NCBI GenBank assembly: GCA_051648405.1
Contig: JBOFFC010000013.1
Location: 1-52,536 of the forward strand
Origin: JBOFFC01 sp051648405
GTDB taxonomy: Bacteria > Planctomycetota > Planctomycetia > Pirellulales > Lacipirellulaceae
Direction of reading: 5' to 3'
DNA: 52,536 bases
The position numbers and the translations under genes were made by a program. The notes under the pieces are model-generated. The model was not told the origin of the DNA and did not search any database. It worked only from the letters and a program-made list of their open reading frames with translations. Below are positions 1 through 9,888 of this stretch, one piece after another; within the stretch, counting starts at the first letter, position 1, and each line of letters opens with the position of its first letter.

Positions 1-1
1 G

Positions 2-532
2 AATCCGGCGGAGGTCGCCCCGGCGCGACCCCGTCGGCCGCACCACGCGGTCCGCGAAGGGGGGGCGGCGCGGCTCGCTGCGACGCTCGTCCAGGTCTTG
101 AAGGCGTGCCGCGACGATCGCAAGGAACTGACGCTCGCGTTGTTGGCGCTGGTCGATGAGTCGGGCGGCGACGCGGCGCAAGGTGAGTGGCGACCCGCGG
201 CGAGCGAGCCCCTCTTGAGGCGGCTCGCCCAGTGCGTCGAGGGGTTGTCACACGCGAACGAGCTTCGCAAGGCGACCTGGATCGCGATCGACGACTCGAC
301 TGCCGCGGCGCTCGTGGCAGGGGCCGGGCGGCAGGACGGGGCGCGGTGGTTCGGGGAACTGGCCCGCGCGGCGACCGACGCGACCGGCCTGAGAGCCGAC
401 GTCGGGCTGGCGTCGGTGCCGCACGTCCCCAAGGGGTTCGAGCCCGCTCGCCTGGTCGCGGCCGCCGAACGCTGCCTCGCCGCCGCCCAGGCCGCCGCCG
501 CGGCGGGGGTGAAGAGCATCGAGGTGCTCTGA
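2..532 (+). CDS. C-terminal part of a degenerate GGDEF-like domain protein (5' end outside window)
   Basis: The frame is open from base 2, so the gene starts before the window. An internal TTG at 98 is not needed as a start. About 176 residues are visible. The pattern of an arginine-rich helix (ACRDDRKELTLALLALVD), a central region, then a VGLASVP strand and a terminal helix (LVAAAERCLAAAQAAAAAG) follows the second half of GGDEF diguanylate cyclase domains, which end in a similar LI.RAD.ALY.AK.AGRN helix. The GGDEF signature itself is not visible in this part, so the domain is probably catalytically inactive, perhaps a signalling or binding module. It is followed 72 bases later by an M50 protease gene on the same strand. 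The family call is an inference from pattern. A generic helical protein remains possible. Confidence 0.5.
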   Translation, partial: NPAEVAPARPRRPHHAVREGGAARLAATLVQVLKACRDDRKELTLALLALVDESGGDAAQGEWRPAASEPLLRRLAQCVEGLSHANELRKATWIAIDDSTAAALVAGAGRQDGARWFGELARAATDATGLRADVGLASVPHVPKGFEPARLVAAAERCLAAAQAAAAAGVKSIEVL

Positions 533-604
533 CAACTCGCCCCCGATCGCCAGTGAGTAGAGCCCGACTGCCTCGCGACCGGGCTCCTTGCTACCATCGC
601 GGCC

Positions 605-1648
605 ATGAGCGACGAGCAATCCCCCCAATCCCCGGTCGGCCCGGCCCAGGTCGGCCAGACGTTCTCTTACGAGGTCGGCGGGCGTGGCCCCGAGCGCCCC
701 GAGCTGATGGCCTCGGACATCGACAGCAAGCGGGCCGCGCGTGCGCCGCGGCGTCGGCGCGTGCGCCTGCCGCTGCTGCTGTTCCTCGCCACCTGCTTGA
801 GCACATTCTGGGTCGGGTGCGCCGACTGGAGGCCGACCGACGCCGACAAGATGCAGACCTGGCCCGCCGTCGCGCAGACCGTCGCGGCGAACTGGCGGCA
901 GGGGGTCGAGTACATGCTCGCCGTGCTGGCGATCTTGTTGGCGCACGAGATGGGGCACTTCGCGCTGACGCTCGTGCACCGCATCCCCGCCAGCTACCCG
1001 CTCTGCATCCCGGTCCCCTTCAACCCGATCGGGACGATGGGGGCCGTGATCGGCATGGAGGGGCTGCGCGCCAACCGCCGCGAGATCTTCGATATCGGCC
1101 TCGCCGGCCCGCTCGCCGGGCTCGTGGTGGCGCTGCCGATCCTGTGGATCGGCGTCGGGAAGCTCGAGCTACGCACCGAACCGCTCCCCAACGAGGTCCA
1201 GCTCTTCAACCCGGTCGCCGTGCAGTGGATGATCGACGCCCGCCACCCGCAGGTCGAGGGCGCACCCGAACGCCCCGACATCGACTGGATCGGCATCTCG
1301 CAGGTCAACGCGTTCTTTATGGCCGGCTGGGTGGGGATGCTGGTGACCGGCCTCAACATGCTGCCGATCAGCCAGCTCGACGGCGGGCACACGATCTACG
1401 GCCTGTTCGGTCGCGACGCGCAGTCGGTCGCGCGGGGCTTTTTGGTGGTCGCGATCACCTACGTGGTGATCAACCTCGACGCCGCGGCCGTGTGGGCGCC
1501 GATGCTGATCCTGGTGATCCTGATGGGGGTCGACCACCCGCCGAGCTCCGACGACAACATCGAGCTCGACACGCCGCGGTGGGTGCTGGGGGCCGCCTCG
1601 CTAGCGATCCCCGTGCTCTGCTTCCCGCTGCTAGGGCTGAAGCAGTGA
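605..1648 (+). CDS. Site-2 protease (M50 family) membrane metalloprotease
   Basis: This 347-residue protein carries the two hallmarks of zinc site-2 proteases: HEMGH at residues 114-118 (zinc-binding His114 and His118, catalytic Glu115) and NMLPISQLDGGH at about 251-262, where the LDG aspartate supplies the third ligand. Hydrophobic segments surround both motifs, as expected for intramembrane proteolysis. A basic stretch (RAARAPRRRRVR) precedes the first membrane segment, and residues 1-45 look cytosolic and disordered. Such enzymes cleave membrane-spanning substrates, often anti-sigma factors or signal peptide remnants. No PDZ domain is visible, so it belongs to the short, PDZ-less class. 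The substrate is unknown. An anti-sigma-like membrane protein is encoded 14 kb away, but there is no direct link. ATG start at 605. Confidence 0.88.
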   Translation: MSDEQSPQSPVGPAQVGQTFSYEVGGRGPERPELMASDIDSKRAARAPRRRRVRLPLLLFLATCLSTFWVGCADWRPTDADKMQTWPAVAQTVAANWRQGVEYMLAVLAILLAHEMGHFALTLVHRIPASYPLCIPVPFNPIGTMGAVIGMEGLRANRREIFDIGLAGPLAGLVVALPILWIGVGKLELRTEPLPNEVQLFNPVAVQWMIDARHPQVEGAPERPDIDWIGISQVNAFFMAGWVGMLVTGLNMLPISQLDGGHTIYGLFGRDAQSVARGFLVVAITYVVINLDAAAVWAPMLILVILMGVDHPPSSDDNIELDTPRWVLGAASLAIPVLCFPLLGLKQ

Positions 1649-1659
1649 GGGGGCGGACA

Positions 1660-1761
1660 GCAGTCAGCAAGCAGCGGTCAGCAAAACTTGGCGCCTTCGG
1701 CGATCGCGCGGGGTTGCTGACCGCTGAGAGCTGATTGCTGACTGCTCTCGCCGAAGGCGCC
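1660..1761. repeat. Two interleaved inverted repeats (A-B-A'-B') between convergent genes
   Basis: Arm A (1660-1684, starting GCAGTCAGCAA) is complementary, with one insertion, to A' (1714-1745). Arm B (1690-1703, GGCGCCTTCGGCGA) is a perfect complement of B' (1748-1761). The pairs interleave rather than nest, so the four arms would form a pseudoknot-like topology or two alternative hairpins. The element starts 12 bases after the M50 protease stop and forms the last part of the convergent hydrolase frame. It may act as a bidirectional terminator, or be a mobile repeat. Confidence 0.7.
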
Positions 1762-2388
1762 GGTCTGCAGGAACCGCGCCGCCAGTTCGGCTGTCTCGCG
1801 CTTCCAGAGGATCCCCGTGTGCCAGCTGCTCACGGTGCGGTGGTCGCGCTGGCCTTCGACGTGGGTCTGGTGTGGGTGGAGCACGTTGTCGTTGCTCGCC
1901 GCGAGGACGCCGACGTCAACCCCCTCGGGGATCGGCCCCAACAAGTTGACGAAGCTCTCGGGCCCGTCGGTGAGCTCGCGCAGCGTCGGGGCCAGGGTGC
2001 GGTGCGGCCACACCACGAGCGCGTTCCAAACCGCCGAACTGCTGTGCGCCGTTAGCCGCGTCGCCATGTGCGATCCGCGATTGGGGGGGGCGATCATGAC
2101 GATGCGGCCGAAGTTCGGCGGGAGCCCCTCGGTGAGCGCGCAGCGGGCAACGATACTCCCCATGCTGTGGACGACCATGTGAACGCGGTCGTAACGCGGC
2201 GCGAGCCGGCGCAACAGCCTAGCGAACCGCACGCCGTGCCCGCGGTTCGAGCCCCAGATCGACGGGTACCCGTGGAGTCGCGTGGCGAACCCGGCCCGGC
2301 GCAGCCGCGCGGCGAGCGGCGACATCAGGAACCGGGTCGAAGCGATCCCGTGCGTGAGGACGACGAGCTCGTTGAGGGGCGATTGCAT
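1678..2388 (-). CDS. Alpha/beta hydrolase, lipase/esterase-like
   Basis: With the ATG at 2388 the protein has 236 residues; an in-frame GTG at 2433 would add 15. It starts with an ELVVLTHG strand and oxyanion-hole segment (residues 7-14). The nucleophile elbow is HSMGS, with Ser75 as likely nucleophile. The conserved APPNRGS segment follows, as in triacylglycerol lipase/PGAP1-like hydrolases. A late aspartate (around ASNDNVLHP) and the histidine in SSWHTGI complete a plausible triad. There is no signal peptide, so it probably acts in the cytoplasm on a lipid or ester substrate. About the last 25 codons run through the interleaved inverted repeat at 1660-1761 and encode a low-complexity tail (SSQQSALSGQQ), so the natural C-terminus may have been replaced by repeat sequence. 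It lies downstream of the STAS gene on the same strand. Confidence 0.75.
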   Translation of the reverse strand: MQSPLNELVVLTHGIASTRFLMSPLAARLRRAGFATRLHGYPSIWGSNRGHGVRFARLLRRLAPRYDRVHMVVHSMGSIVARCALTEGLPPNFGRIVMIAPPNRGSHMATRLTAHSSSAVWNALVVWPHRTLAPTLRELTDGPESFVNLLGPIPEGVDVGVLAASNDNVLHPHQTHVEGQRDHRTVSSWHTGILWKRETAELAARFLQTGAFGESSQQSALSGQQPRAIAEGAKFC

Positions 2389-2463
2389 AGCGACGTAGAA
2401 CCCACGGAACTCGTAGGCGAGCCGGCGGCGCACCCGTATATAACCGCACGGGGCGCGGTCGCT

Positions 2464-2823
2464 TCACGCGGTCGCTTCGGCGAGTGTCACAAAGGCGGGC
2501 AGCACGCGGTCGAGTCCGACCACGGCGAGCGCCTCGCGCGGGTGCTCGTGGAGCGAGCATAGCCGCAGCCGACCGCCGTGCGTAGCGAGTCGTTTATGCA
2601 GCCGCACCAGCTCGCCCATCAGCAGCGACGGCAGGAACGACACCTCGGCCATATCGACGACGACGTGCCGGGCGCCGCGGGCGTCGATCTCGCCCCACAG
2701 GCGCTCCAGCAACGTGTGCGATGCGGGGAAGGGCCCCGCCGGGTGCAGGCGAACCGAAAGCCAGTCGCCCCCGGGCTGAAACGTCGCCCGCCAGCCGCCG
2801 TCGAGTTCGATCGTGTCAGCCAT
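2464..2823 (-). CDS. STAS-domain protein (anti-sigma factor antagonist-like)
   Basis: This 119-residue protein fits a stand-alone STAS domain: an N-terminal beta hairpin, then ARHVVVDMAEVSFLPS (residues 51-66) and MGELVRLHKRLATHGGRLRLCSL. It matches the STAS core in which a short strand is followed by a D-S-x-G-type loop and a helix. The usual Asp before the phosphorylatable Ser is replaced by Pro (Pro65-Ser66), while Ser66 is kept. Such proteins bind anti-sigma kinases or serve in partner-switching phosphorylation. No partner kinase or phosphatase lies adjacent. ATG at 2823. The 65-base gap to the upstream membrane protein gene contains a short CGCAGAT-type repeat, so co-transcription is possible but not certain. 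Confidence 0.75.
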   Translation of the reverse strand: MADTIELDGGWRATFQPGGDWLSVRLHPAGPFPASHTLLERLWGEIDARGARHVVVDMAEVSFLPSLLMGELVRLHKRLATHGGRLRLCSLHEHPREALAVVGLDRVLPAFVTLAEATA

Positions 2824-2843
2824 CGCTGCCTCCGAAGAACGGC

Positions 2844-2872
2844 CGCAGATACGCGCTGATGAACGCAGATGA
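2844..2872. repeat. Short internally repetitive intergenic sequence (CGCAGAT...GAACGCAGATGA)
   Basis: Two imperfect units of a CGCAGATGAA-like motif lie between the STAS gene and the GlsB-type gene. I recall similar strings as dispersed intergenic repeats in Planctomycetes and Verrucomicrobia, but this was not checked against a genome. A related CACAGATGGACAC string occurs at 4588. Confidence 0.35.
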
Positions 2873-2888
2873 GTCGACAGCGCCCCAC

Positions 2889-3137
2889 TCAGAACCTTGG
2901 GCCCCACGTCCGCAAGGCGTAGATGCAAATCACGGCGCCGACGACCGAAGCGATGAGCTCCGCCACGATGCCGTAAGTCTTGAACCCGATGATCGCGAAC
3001 AGCAACGGCCCGATGATCGAGCCGACGCCCCCCACGATCAGCAGCCCGAGCACGCCGGGGCGGCCGGCGCCCATCAGGCGGCTGGCGATCCAGCCGGCCG
3101 CGATCCCAAACAGGATGAACCAAACGAAGCGCAGCAT
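2889..3137 (-). CDS. GlsB/YeaQ/YmgE family small membrane protein
   Basis: This 82-residue, highly hydrophobic protein has three predicted membrane segments and the glycine-rich pattern of the GlsB/YeaQ/YmgE ('transglycosylase-associated') family: an N-terminal LFGIAAGWIASRLMG segment, then GVLGLLIVGGVGSIIGP, ending in a third helix. Family members are about 80-85 residues, so it is full length. The role is poorly defined; related genes are stress-induced in enterobacteria. It follows aceF on the same strand after 36 bases and may be co-transcribed with it, but a metabolic link to pyruvate dehydrogenase is not evident. ATG at 3137. Confidence 0.88.
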   Translation of the reverse strand: MLRFVWFILFGIAAGWIASRLMGAGRPGVLGLLIVGGVGSIIGPLLFAIIGFKTYGIVAELIASVVGAVICIYALRTWGPRF

Positions 3138-3173
3138 GGTCGCCTCTCCGAACGATTGAATAGTGAGGCCGTG

Positions 3174-4562
3174 TCACGGCGCGAGCAGCAACCTCCCGGG
3201 GGCGGCGAGGAAGCCCTTCAGGTCGTTGACGAACCGCGCGGCGTCGGCCCCATCGACCACGCGGTGGTCGTAGGTCAGCGACAGCGGCATCGTCAGCCGC
3301 GGCTCGATCCGCGCGGCGGCGCCCGAACCCACGACCGCCGGCACCATCCGGCTGCGGCCCACGAGCAGGATCGCGACCTCCGGCGGGTTGATGATCGGCG
3401 TGCTGTAGACGCCGCCGACGGCGCCCATGTTGCTGATCGTGAACGTGCCGCCACGCATCTCATCGACCTGTAAGGACCCGTCGCGGGCCTTATCGACCAG
3501 CCGGTCCAGCTCGCGCGTTACCTGCGAGATGCTCATCCGATCGACGTCTCGCAGCACCGGCACCACCAGCCCGCGCTCGGTATCGACCGCGATGCCGATG
3601 TTGACGTACTCCTTATAGACGACCTGCGCCTGTTCCATATCGACCGACGCGTTGACGATCGGGTGCAGCTTCAGGGCGCCGGCCACCGCCTTGATCAGGA
3701 ACGGGAGCTGCGTGAGCTTCAAGCCCGACTTGGCGTAGTCTTCTTTGCTCTGCTGACGCAGCTCTTCGAGCTCGGTGACATCGACGTCGTCGAAGTTTGT
3801 CAGCTGTGGGATCGTCGTGTAGCTGGCGACCATGTTGCGGGCGATCGTCTGCCGCATGCGCGACATCTTCTCGACGCGGACGGCGCCCTGCGTGTCCGAG
3901 CCCGCTACGCCCGTCGCGCCCGCCGGCGCGGGGACCGCCGCCGCCCGCGACTGCTGCTGCGACTGGCGGACGTGGGCCTGGACGTCTTCTTCGGTGATCC
4001 GGCCCGAGGCGCCGCTGGGGCGCACGCGCTGCAGGTCGACGCCGAGCTCGCGCGCCAGGCGCCTCACGGCGGGGCCCGCGGCGGCGGAAGTCGCGCCGTC
4101 AGCCGGGGCGTGGTCGGTCGGCGCCGGCGCCGCGACGGGCGGCGGAGCGATCGCGGCGGGCGCGGGCTTCGGCACCTCCGCGACTACGGGCGTCGGGGGG
4201 GCGGGTTCGACCGCGACGGGTTCGACCGCAACCGGTGCGGCCGGCGCCGGCGTGAGAGGGGCCGGGGGCGGAACGGGCGCCGGGGGCGCCGCGGCCGCGC
4301 TCGCGGCGCTCGCGGCGGCGGCGGCCTCGACCTCGACCTCGAAGATCGCCGCGCCGACCTTCACCGTGTCCCCTTCTTTGACGAGGACCTTGGTGATCTT
4401 CCCCGCCGCGGGGCTCGGGACCGGCATCGTCGCCTTGTCGGTCTCGATCTCGATCAGGTCCTGATCGACCGCCACCGTGTCGCCGACCGACACGAGGATC
4501 GACAGCACGTCCCCCGACTCGATGTTCTCGCCGAGGCTGGGGAGGGTGATTTCAGAGGGCAT
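3174..4562 (-). CDS. aceF: Dihydrolipoamide acetyltransferase, E2 of pyruvate dehydrogenase
   Basis: E2 transfers the acetyl group from E1-bound hydroxyethyl-TPP to CoA and forms the core of the pyruvate dehydrogenase complex. The 462-residue protein has one N-terminal lipoyl domain (residues 2-79) with lipoylated Lys43 in IETDKATMP. A long Ala/Pro linker (about 80-160) follows. The E1/E3-binding domain lies at about 168-205 (VRRLARELGVDLQRVRPSG...GRITEEDV). The catalytic domain ends in the DHRVVDG motif (His433, Asp437). Starting at the ATG at 4562 puts the lipoyl domain directly at the N-terminus; the open frame continues 14 codons upstream through a repeat-like sequence and is unlikely to be translated. 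A single lipoyl domain with homodimeric E1 is a known arrangement. It lies in one run with lpdA and aceE. Confidence 0.95.
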   Translation of the reverse strand: MPSEITLPSLGENIESGDVLSILVSVGDTVAVDQDLIEIETDKATMPVPSPAAGKITKVLVKEGDTVKVGAAIFEVEVEAAAAASAASAAAAPPAPVPPPAPLTPAPAAPVAVEPVAVEPAPPTPVVAEVPKPAPAAIAPPPVAAPAPTDHAPADGATSAAAGPAVRRLARELGVDLQRVRPSGASGRITEEDVQAHVRQSQQQSRAAAVPAPAGATGVAGSDTQGAVRVEKMSRMRQTIARNMVASYTTIPQLTNFDDVDVTELEELRQQSKEDYAKSGLKLTQLPFLIKAVAGALKLHPIVNASVDMEQAQVVYKEYVNIGIAVDTERGLVVPVLRDVDRMSISQVTRELDRLVDKARDGSLQVDEMRGGTFTISNMGAVGGVYSTPIINPPEVAILLVGRSRMVPAVVGSGAAARIEPRLTMPLSLTYDHRVVDGADAARFVNDLKGFLAAPGRLLLAP

Positions 4563-4587
4563 GGCGTGTTGGTGGTTCTTTGGAGGA

Positions 4588-4620
4588 ACCACAGATGGAC
4601 ACAAATGAAGGCGGATGGAT
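4588..4620. repeat. Repeat-like ACCACAGATGGACACAAATG sequence upstream of aceF
   Basis: An internally repetitive string of ACAGATG/ACAAATG/CGGATGG units lies in the aceF leader, just upstream of its ATG. It resembles a class of dispersed intergenic repeats I recall from planctomycete-type genomes. No function is evident. Confidence 0.35.
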
Positions 4621-4661
4621 TGAAAGAGGTCTGATCGGAATCAGCGTGGACGGCGATTTCC

Positions 4662-4687
4662 CCCCCTCCCCCTAAAGGGGGCGGGGG
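4662..4687. terminator. G/C-tract hairpin in the gap between the small membrane protein gene and aceF
   Basis: CCCCCTCCCCC (4662-4672), a TAAA loop and GGGGGCGGGGG (4677-4687) form an 11-bp stem with one central mismatch. On the plus strand it is followed by ATTTTT; on the minus strand, the direction of these genes, the stem is followed by GGGGAAATC without a T tract. It could attenuate read-through into aceF, or simply be a repeat. Confidence 0.45.
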
Positions 4688-4725
4688 ATTTTTGGTTGGC
4701 ACGCAGTTCCCAGGCTTGGCCCTTC

Positions 4726-5097
4726 CTACAAGTTGTCGATCAGCAGCCGGACGGCTTGGTTCGCTTCGGTCACCCACTCGCCGGGAGGGGTGACCCAGAC
4801 CTCGCCGCTGCTGCGGCGTTTCACGTCGTCGTCGGTCGAGGGGAGCCGTTCGACCGTTTCTGCGCCGTCCTTGACTTCGCAGCGGTAGTTGGCCACCGCG
4901 TAGCTCCGCCCCAAGAACGACCGCCGAACGGCGACCGTCGGGGCGTCCGCCGTGCGGACGCGGTAGTAGTCGTCGATGATCGCTTGCGACTCACGGCGCC
5001 AGTTGACCGCGTAAGCCCCCACCCCCACCAGCGCCGCCACGACCGTTGTCGCGACGAGCAACCCCCGCAGGCCGAACCGCAGGCGGATGTTCGTCAT
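4726..5097 (-). CDS. Small single-pass membrane protein of unknown function between aceE and aceF
   Basis: The 123-residue protein begins with a basic stretch and one membrane helix (RFGLRGLLVATTVVAALVGV, about residues 6-25). A predicted extracytoplasmic domain rich in charged residues follows, with one cysteine (YRCEV). The N-terminal pattern of a FSLRTLL-like motif followed by a TT-rich helix recurs in many planctomycete membrane proteins of unknown function. No catalytic motif is visible. Its position inside the pyruvate dehydrogenase run, 185 bases after aceE and 163 before aceF, is unusual, but there is no sequence evidence that it takes part in the complex. ATG at 5097. Confidence 0.7.
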   Translation of the reverse strand: MTNIRLRFGLRGLLVATTVVAALVGVGAYAVNWRRESQAIIDDYYRVRTADAPTVAVRRSFLGRSYAVANYRCEVKDGAETVERLPSTDDDVKRRSSGEVWVTPPGEWVTEANQAVRLLIDNL

Positions 5098-5282
5098 GCG
5101 GGCCGAGGGAAGGGAGATAGGGGGACAAAAGCGGGGATGGGGGGATCGTTTTTCGGAGCTGCGAGCCGAAGTGAGGATTGTGCTGTTGAGAATTGAGGAG
5201 GTGTTCGGTCCATCGCAGACCGGCAGCGAAGTGCAATCGGACATCCCCCAATCTCCTCTTTCATCCCCCTCATCTCCCTTCC

Positions 5283-8015
<2,733 letters not shown>

Positions 8016-8035
8016 GCTTGGTACCTAGGTGGGAT

Positions 8036-8179
8036 TCACCACGGAGAGCACGGAGGAGATTCCAACCACCAATGACCAAACACCAATGACCAAAGGGCGT
8101 TTCCACGCCCGCGTGCATTTGGTCATTGGTGCTTGGTCATTGGTCATCTACTCCGCGTCCTCTGTGCCCTCTGTGGTGA
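8036..8179. repeat. Three-layer nested inverted repeat between lpdA and aceE
   Basis: Outer arms start TCACCACGGAGAGCACGGAG (8036-8055) and end in the complement of TCACCACAGAGGGCACAGAG (to 8179). Middle arms are made of ACCAATGACCAAA units (8068-8094) opposite their complement (8118-8147). The centre is a perfect 6-bp hairpin, GGGCGT-TTCC-ACGCCC (8095-8110). Almost the whole lpdA-aceE gap can fold into one long imperfect stem. It may be a processing or attenuation site, or a MITE-like dispersed element. Confidence 0.8.
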
Positions 8180-8190
8180 GTTCTTCTTTT

Positions 8191-9618
8191 CTACTTCCGC
8201 TTCGGTCGGTAAACCTCGGTCGCGGTCCCCAGGTGCACTTCGCCGGCGAACGCCAGGGTCTCGCTGAGGGTCGGGTGGGGGTGGATCGTCTCGGCGATGT
8301 CGCGGACTTGGCAGCCCATCTCGATCGCCAGCACGGCTTCGGCGATCAGCTCGCCGGCGCCCGAGCCGACGATTCCGCACCCCAGCACGCGGTCGGTCGC
8401 GGGATCGACGATCCACTTCGTCAGGCCGTCGGTCCGGCCGTTGGCGATCGCCCTTCCCGAGGCTTGCCACGGGTACTGCACGACCTTCACGTCGCGGCCT
8501 TCTTTCTTCGCTTGGTCGGCGGTAAGGCCGGCCCACGCGATCTCGGGGTCGGTGAAGACCACCGCGGGGATCGCCTGGGCGTCGGACGCGGCGGGCTCGC
8601 CGGCGAGCACCTCGGCCGCGATCTTCCCCTCGTGCGCGGCTTTGTGCGCCAGCATCGGGTCGCCGGCAACGTCGCCGATTGCCAGGATGTGGGGGTCGCT
8701 CGTCCGCTGCTGCTTGTCGATGGCGACGAACCCGCGTTCATCGATCGTGACCTTGGTGTTCTCGAGGCCGAAGCCCTTCGACACGGGCCAGCGACCGATC
8801 GACACGAGCACGCGGTCGAACTTCACGGTGTCGTTGAGCTCGGGGCCCTCGATGGTGACCTCGACCTTGTCGCCGACGTCCTTCAGGGCCGCCACCTTGT
8901 GCTTCAGCAGCACGCCGGCGAACCGCTCGCGGACGCGCTTCTCGAGTGGCTTCACGAGGTCGCGGTCGGCGCCCGGCAGCAGCCCGTCGCCGAGCTCGAC
9001 GACCGTCACCTTCGAGCCGAGCTCCGCGTAGACGGTCCCCATCTCGAGGCCGATGTACCCACCGCCAACCACCAGCAGCGACGCGGGGATGTCGGGCATC
9101 GCCAGCGCGCCGGTCGAATCGACGACCCGCGGCGAGCCGATGTTTAGGAACTTGGGCATCGCCGGCACGCTGCCGGTGGCCAGGATGCAGTGGTCGAACG
9201 TAAGTCGCTGGTCGTCCGCCCGCTTGCCGTCGGGCCCCACGAGGCCTTCGAGCTGCAGCGTCGTCGAATCGACGAACACGCCGCGGGCCGTCACGCGGGT
9301 CACCTTGCGGGCGTCGGCCAGCTTGGCGAGGCCCCCCGTGAGCGTGGCGATCACCTCGTCCTTGCGGGCGCGGACTTTATCGACGTCGATCCTCGGCGGC
9401 GCAAAATCGACCCCCCAGTGGGCCATCTCCTGCGCTTCGGAGATTACCTTTGCGACGTGCAACAGCGCCTTGCTGGGGATGCAGCCCCGCAACAGGCACG
9501 TCCCCCCGAGGCGCGAGTCGGCCTCGACCAGCGTCACTTGCAGACCGAGGTCGGCCGCGAGGAACGCGGCGGCGTAGCCACCGGGACCGCCGCCTAGTAC
9601 GACTACCTGAGAGTGCAT
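8191..9618 (-). CDS. lpdA: Dihydrolipoyl dehydrogenase (E3)
   Basis: This FAD-dependent enzyme reoxidises dihydrolipoamide of the E2 component and reduces NAD+. The 475-residue protein has the N-terminal FAD-binding GGGPGG motif (residues 9-14), then the redox-active disulfide Cys41-Cys46 in GGTCLLRGCIPSK. The NAD-binding GGGYIGLEMG motif lies in the middle and the catalytic HPHPTLSE histidine motif near the C-terminus. Starting at the ATG at 9618 places the FAD motif at the usual distance from the N-terminus; the open frame upstream to 9738 is not needed. It is the first gene of the pyruvate dehydrogenase run. The 270 bases upstream to the next gene's stop should hold the promoter, but I see no convincing box. 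Confidence 0.96.
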   Translation of the reverse strand: MHSQVVVLGGGPGGYAAAFLAADLGLQVTLVEADSRLGGTCLLRGCIPSKALLHVAKVISEAQEMAHWGVDFAPPRIDVDKVRARKDEVIATLTGGLAKLADARKVTRVTARGVFVDSTTLQLEGLVGPDGKRADDQRLTFDHCILATGSVPAMPKFLNIGSPRVVDSTGALAMPDIPASLLVVGGGYIGLEMGTVYAELGSKVTVVELGDGLLPGADRDLVKPLEKRVRERFAGVLLKHKVAALKDVGDKVEVTIEGPELNDTVKFDRVLVSIGRWPVSKGFGLENTKVTIDERGFVAIDKQQRTSDPHILAIGDVAGDPMLAHKAAHEGKIAAEVLAGEPAASDAQAIPAVVFTDPEIAWAGLTADQAKKEGRDVKVVQYPWQASGRAIANGRTDGLTKWIVDPATDRVLGCGIVGSGAGELIAEAVLAIEMGCQVRDIAETIHPHPTLSETLAFAGEVHLGTATEVYRPKRK

Positions 9619-9888
9619 GGGAAACAGCAGGGAGGGTCGGGCGTGGCGCCCGGCGTCGCCCCAGCGGCTCCGGGACGGTCCAGTCAGGTTCGGCTTGGCG
9701 AACGGCGTGCGGGGCGGACCAGCAGCCCCCAAGCACAAGCCAAGCCGCGGCGGGGGTCGTTCCGGGCGGGGTTCCTCGGCCGACGCAGCCTCGACAGTCT
9801 ATCGCTGTGCCGGGGGGTCAACAATGGCTTGGGGGCATCGCCCCCCCTTCGGCGCCGAGGGGTTTCCGCTGCTCCGGGCCGTTCGTCG

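Noticed and set aside
4662..4693. G/C hairpin followed by ATTTTT as a strong intrinsic terminator
   Set aside because: The T tract is on the plus strand, whereas all genes here are on the minus strand. It was kept only as a weak terminator or repeat.
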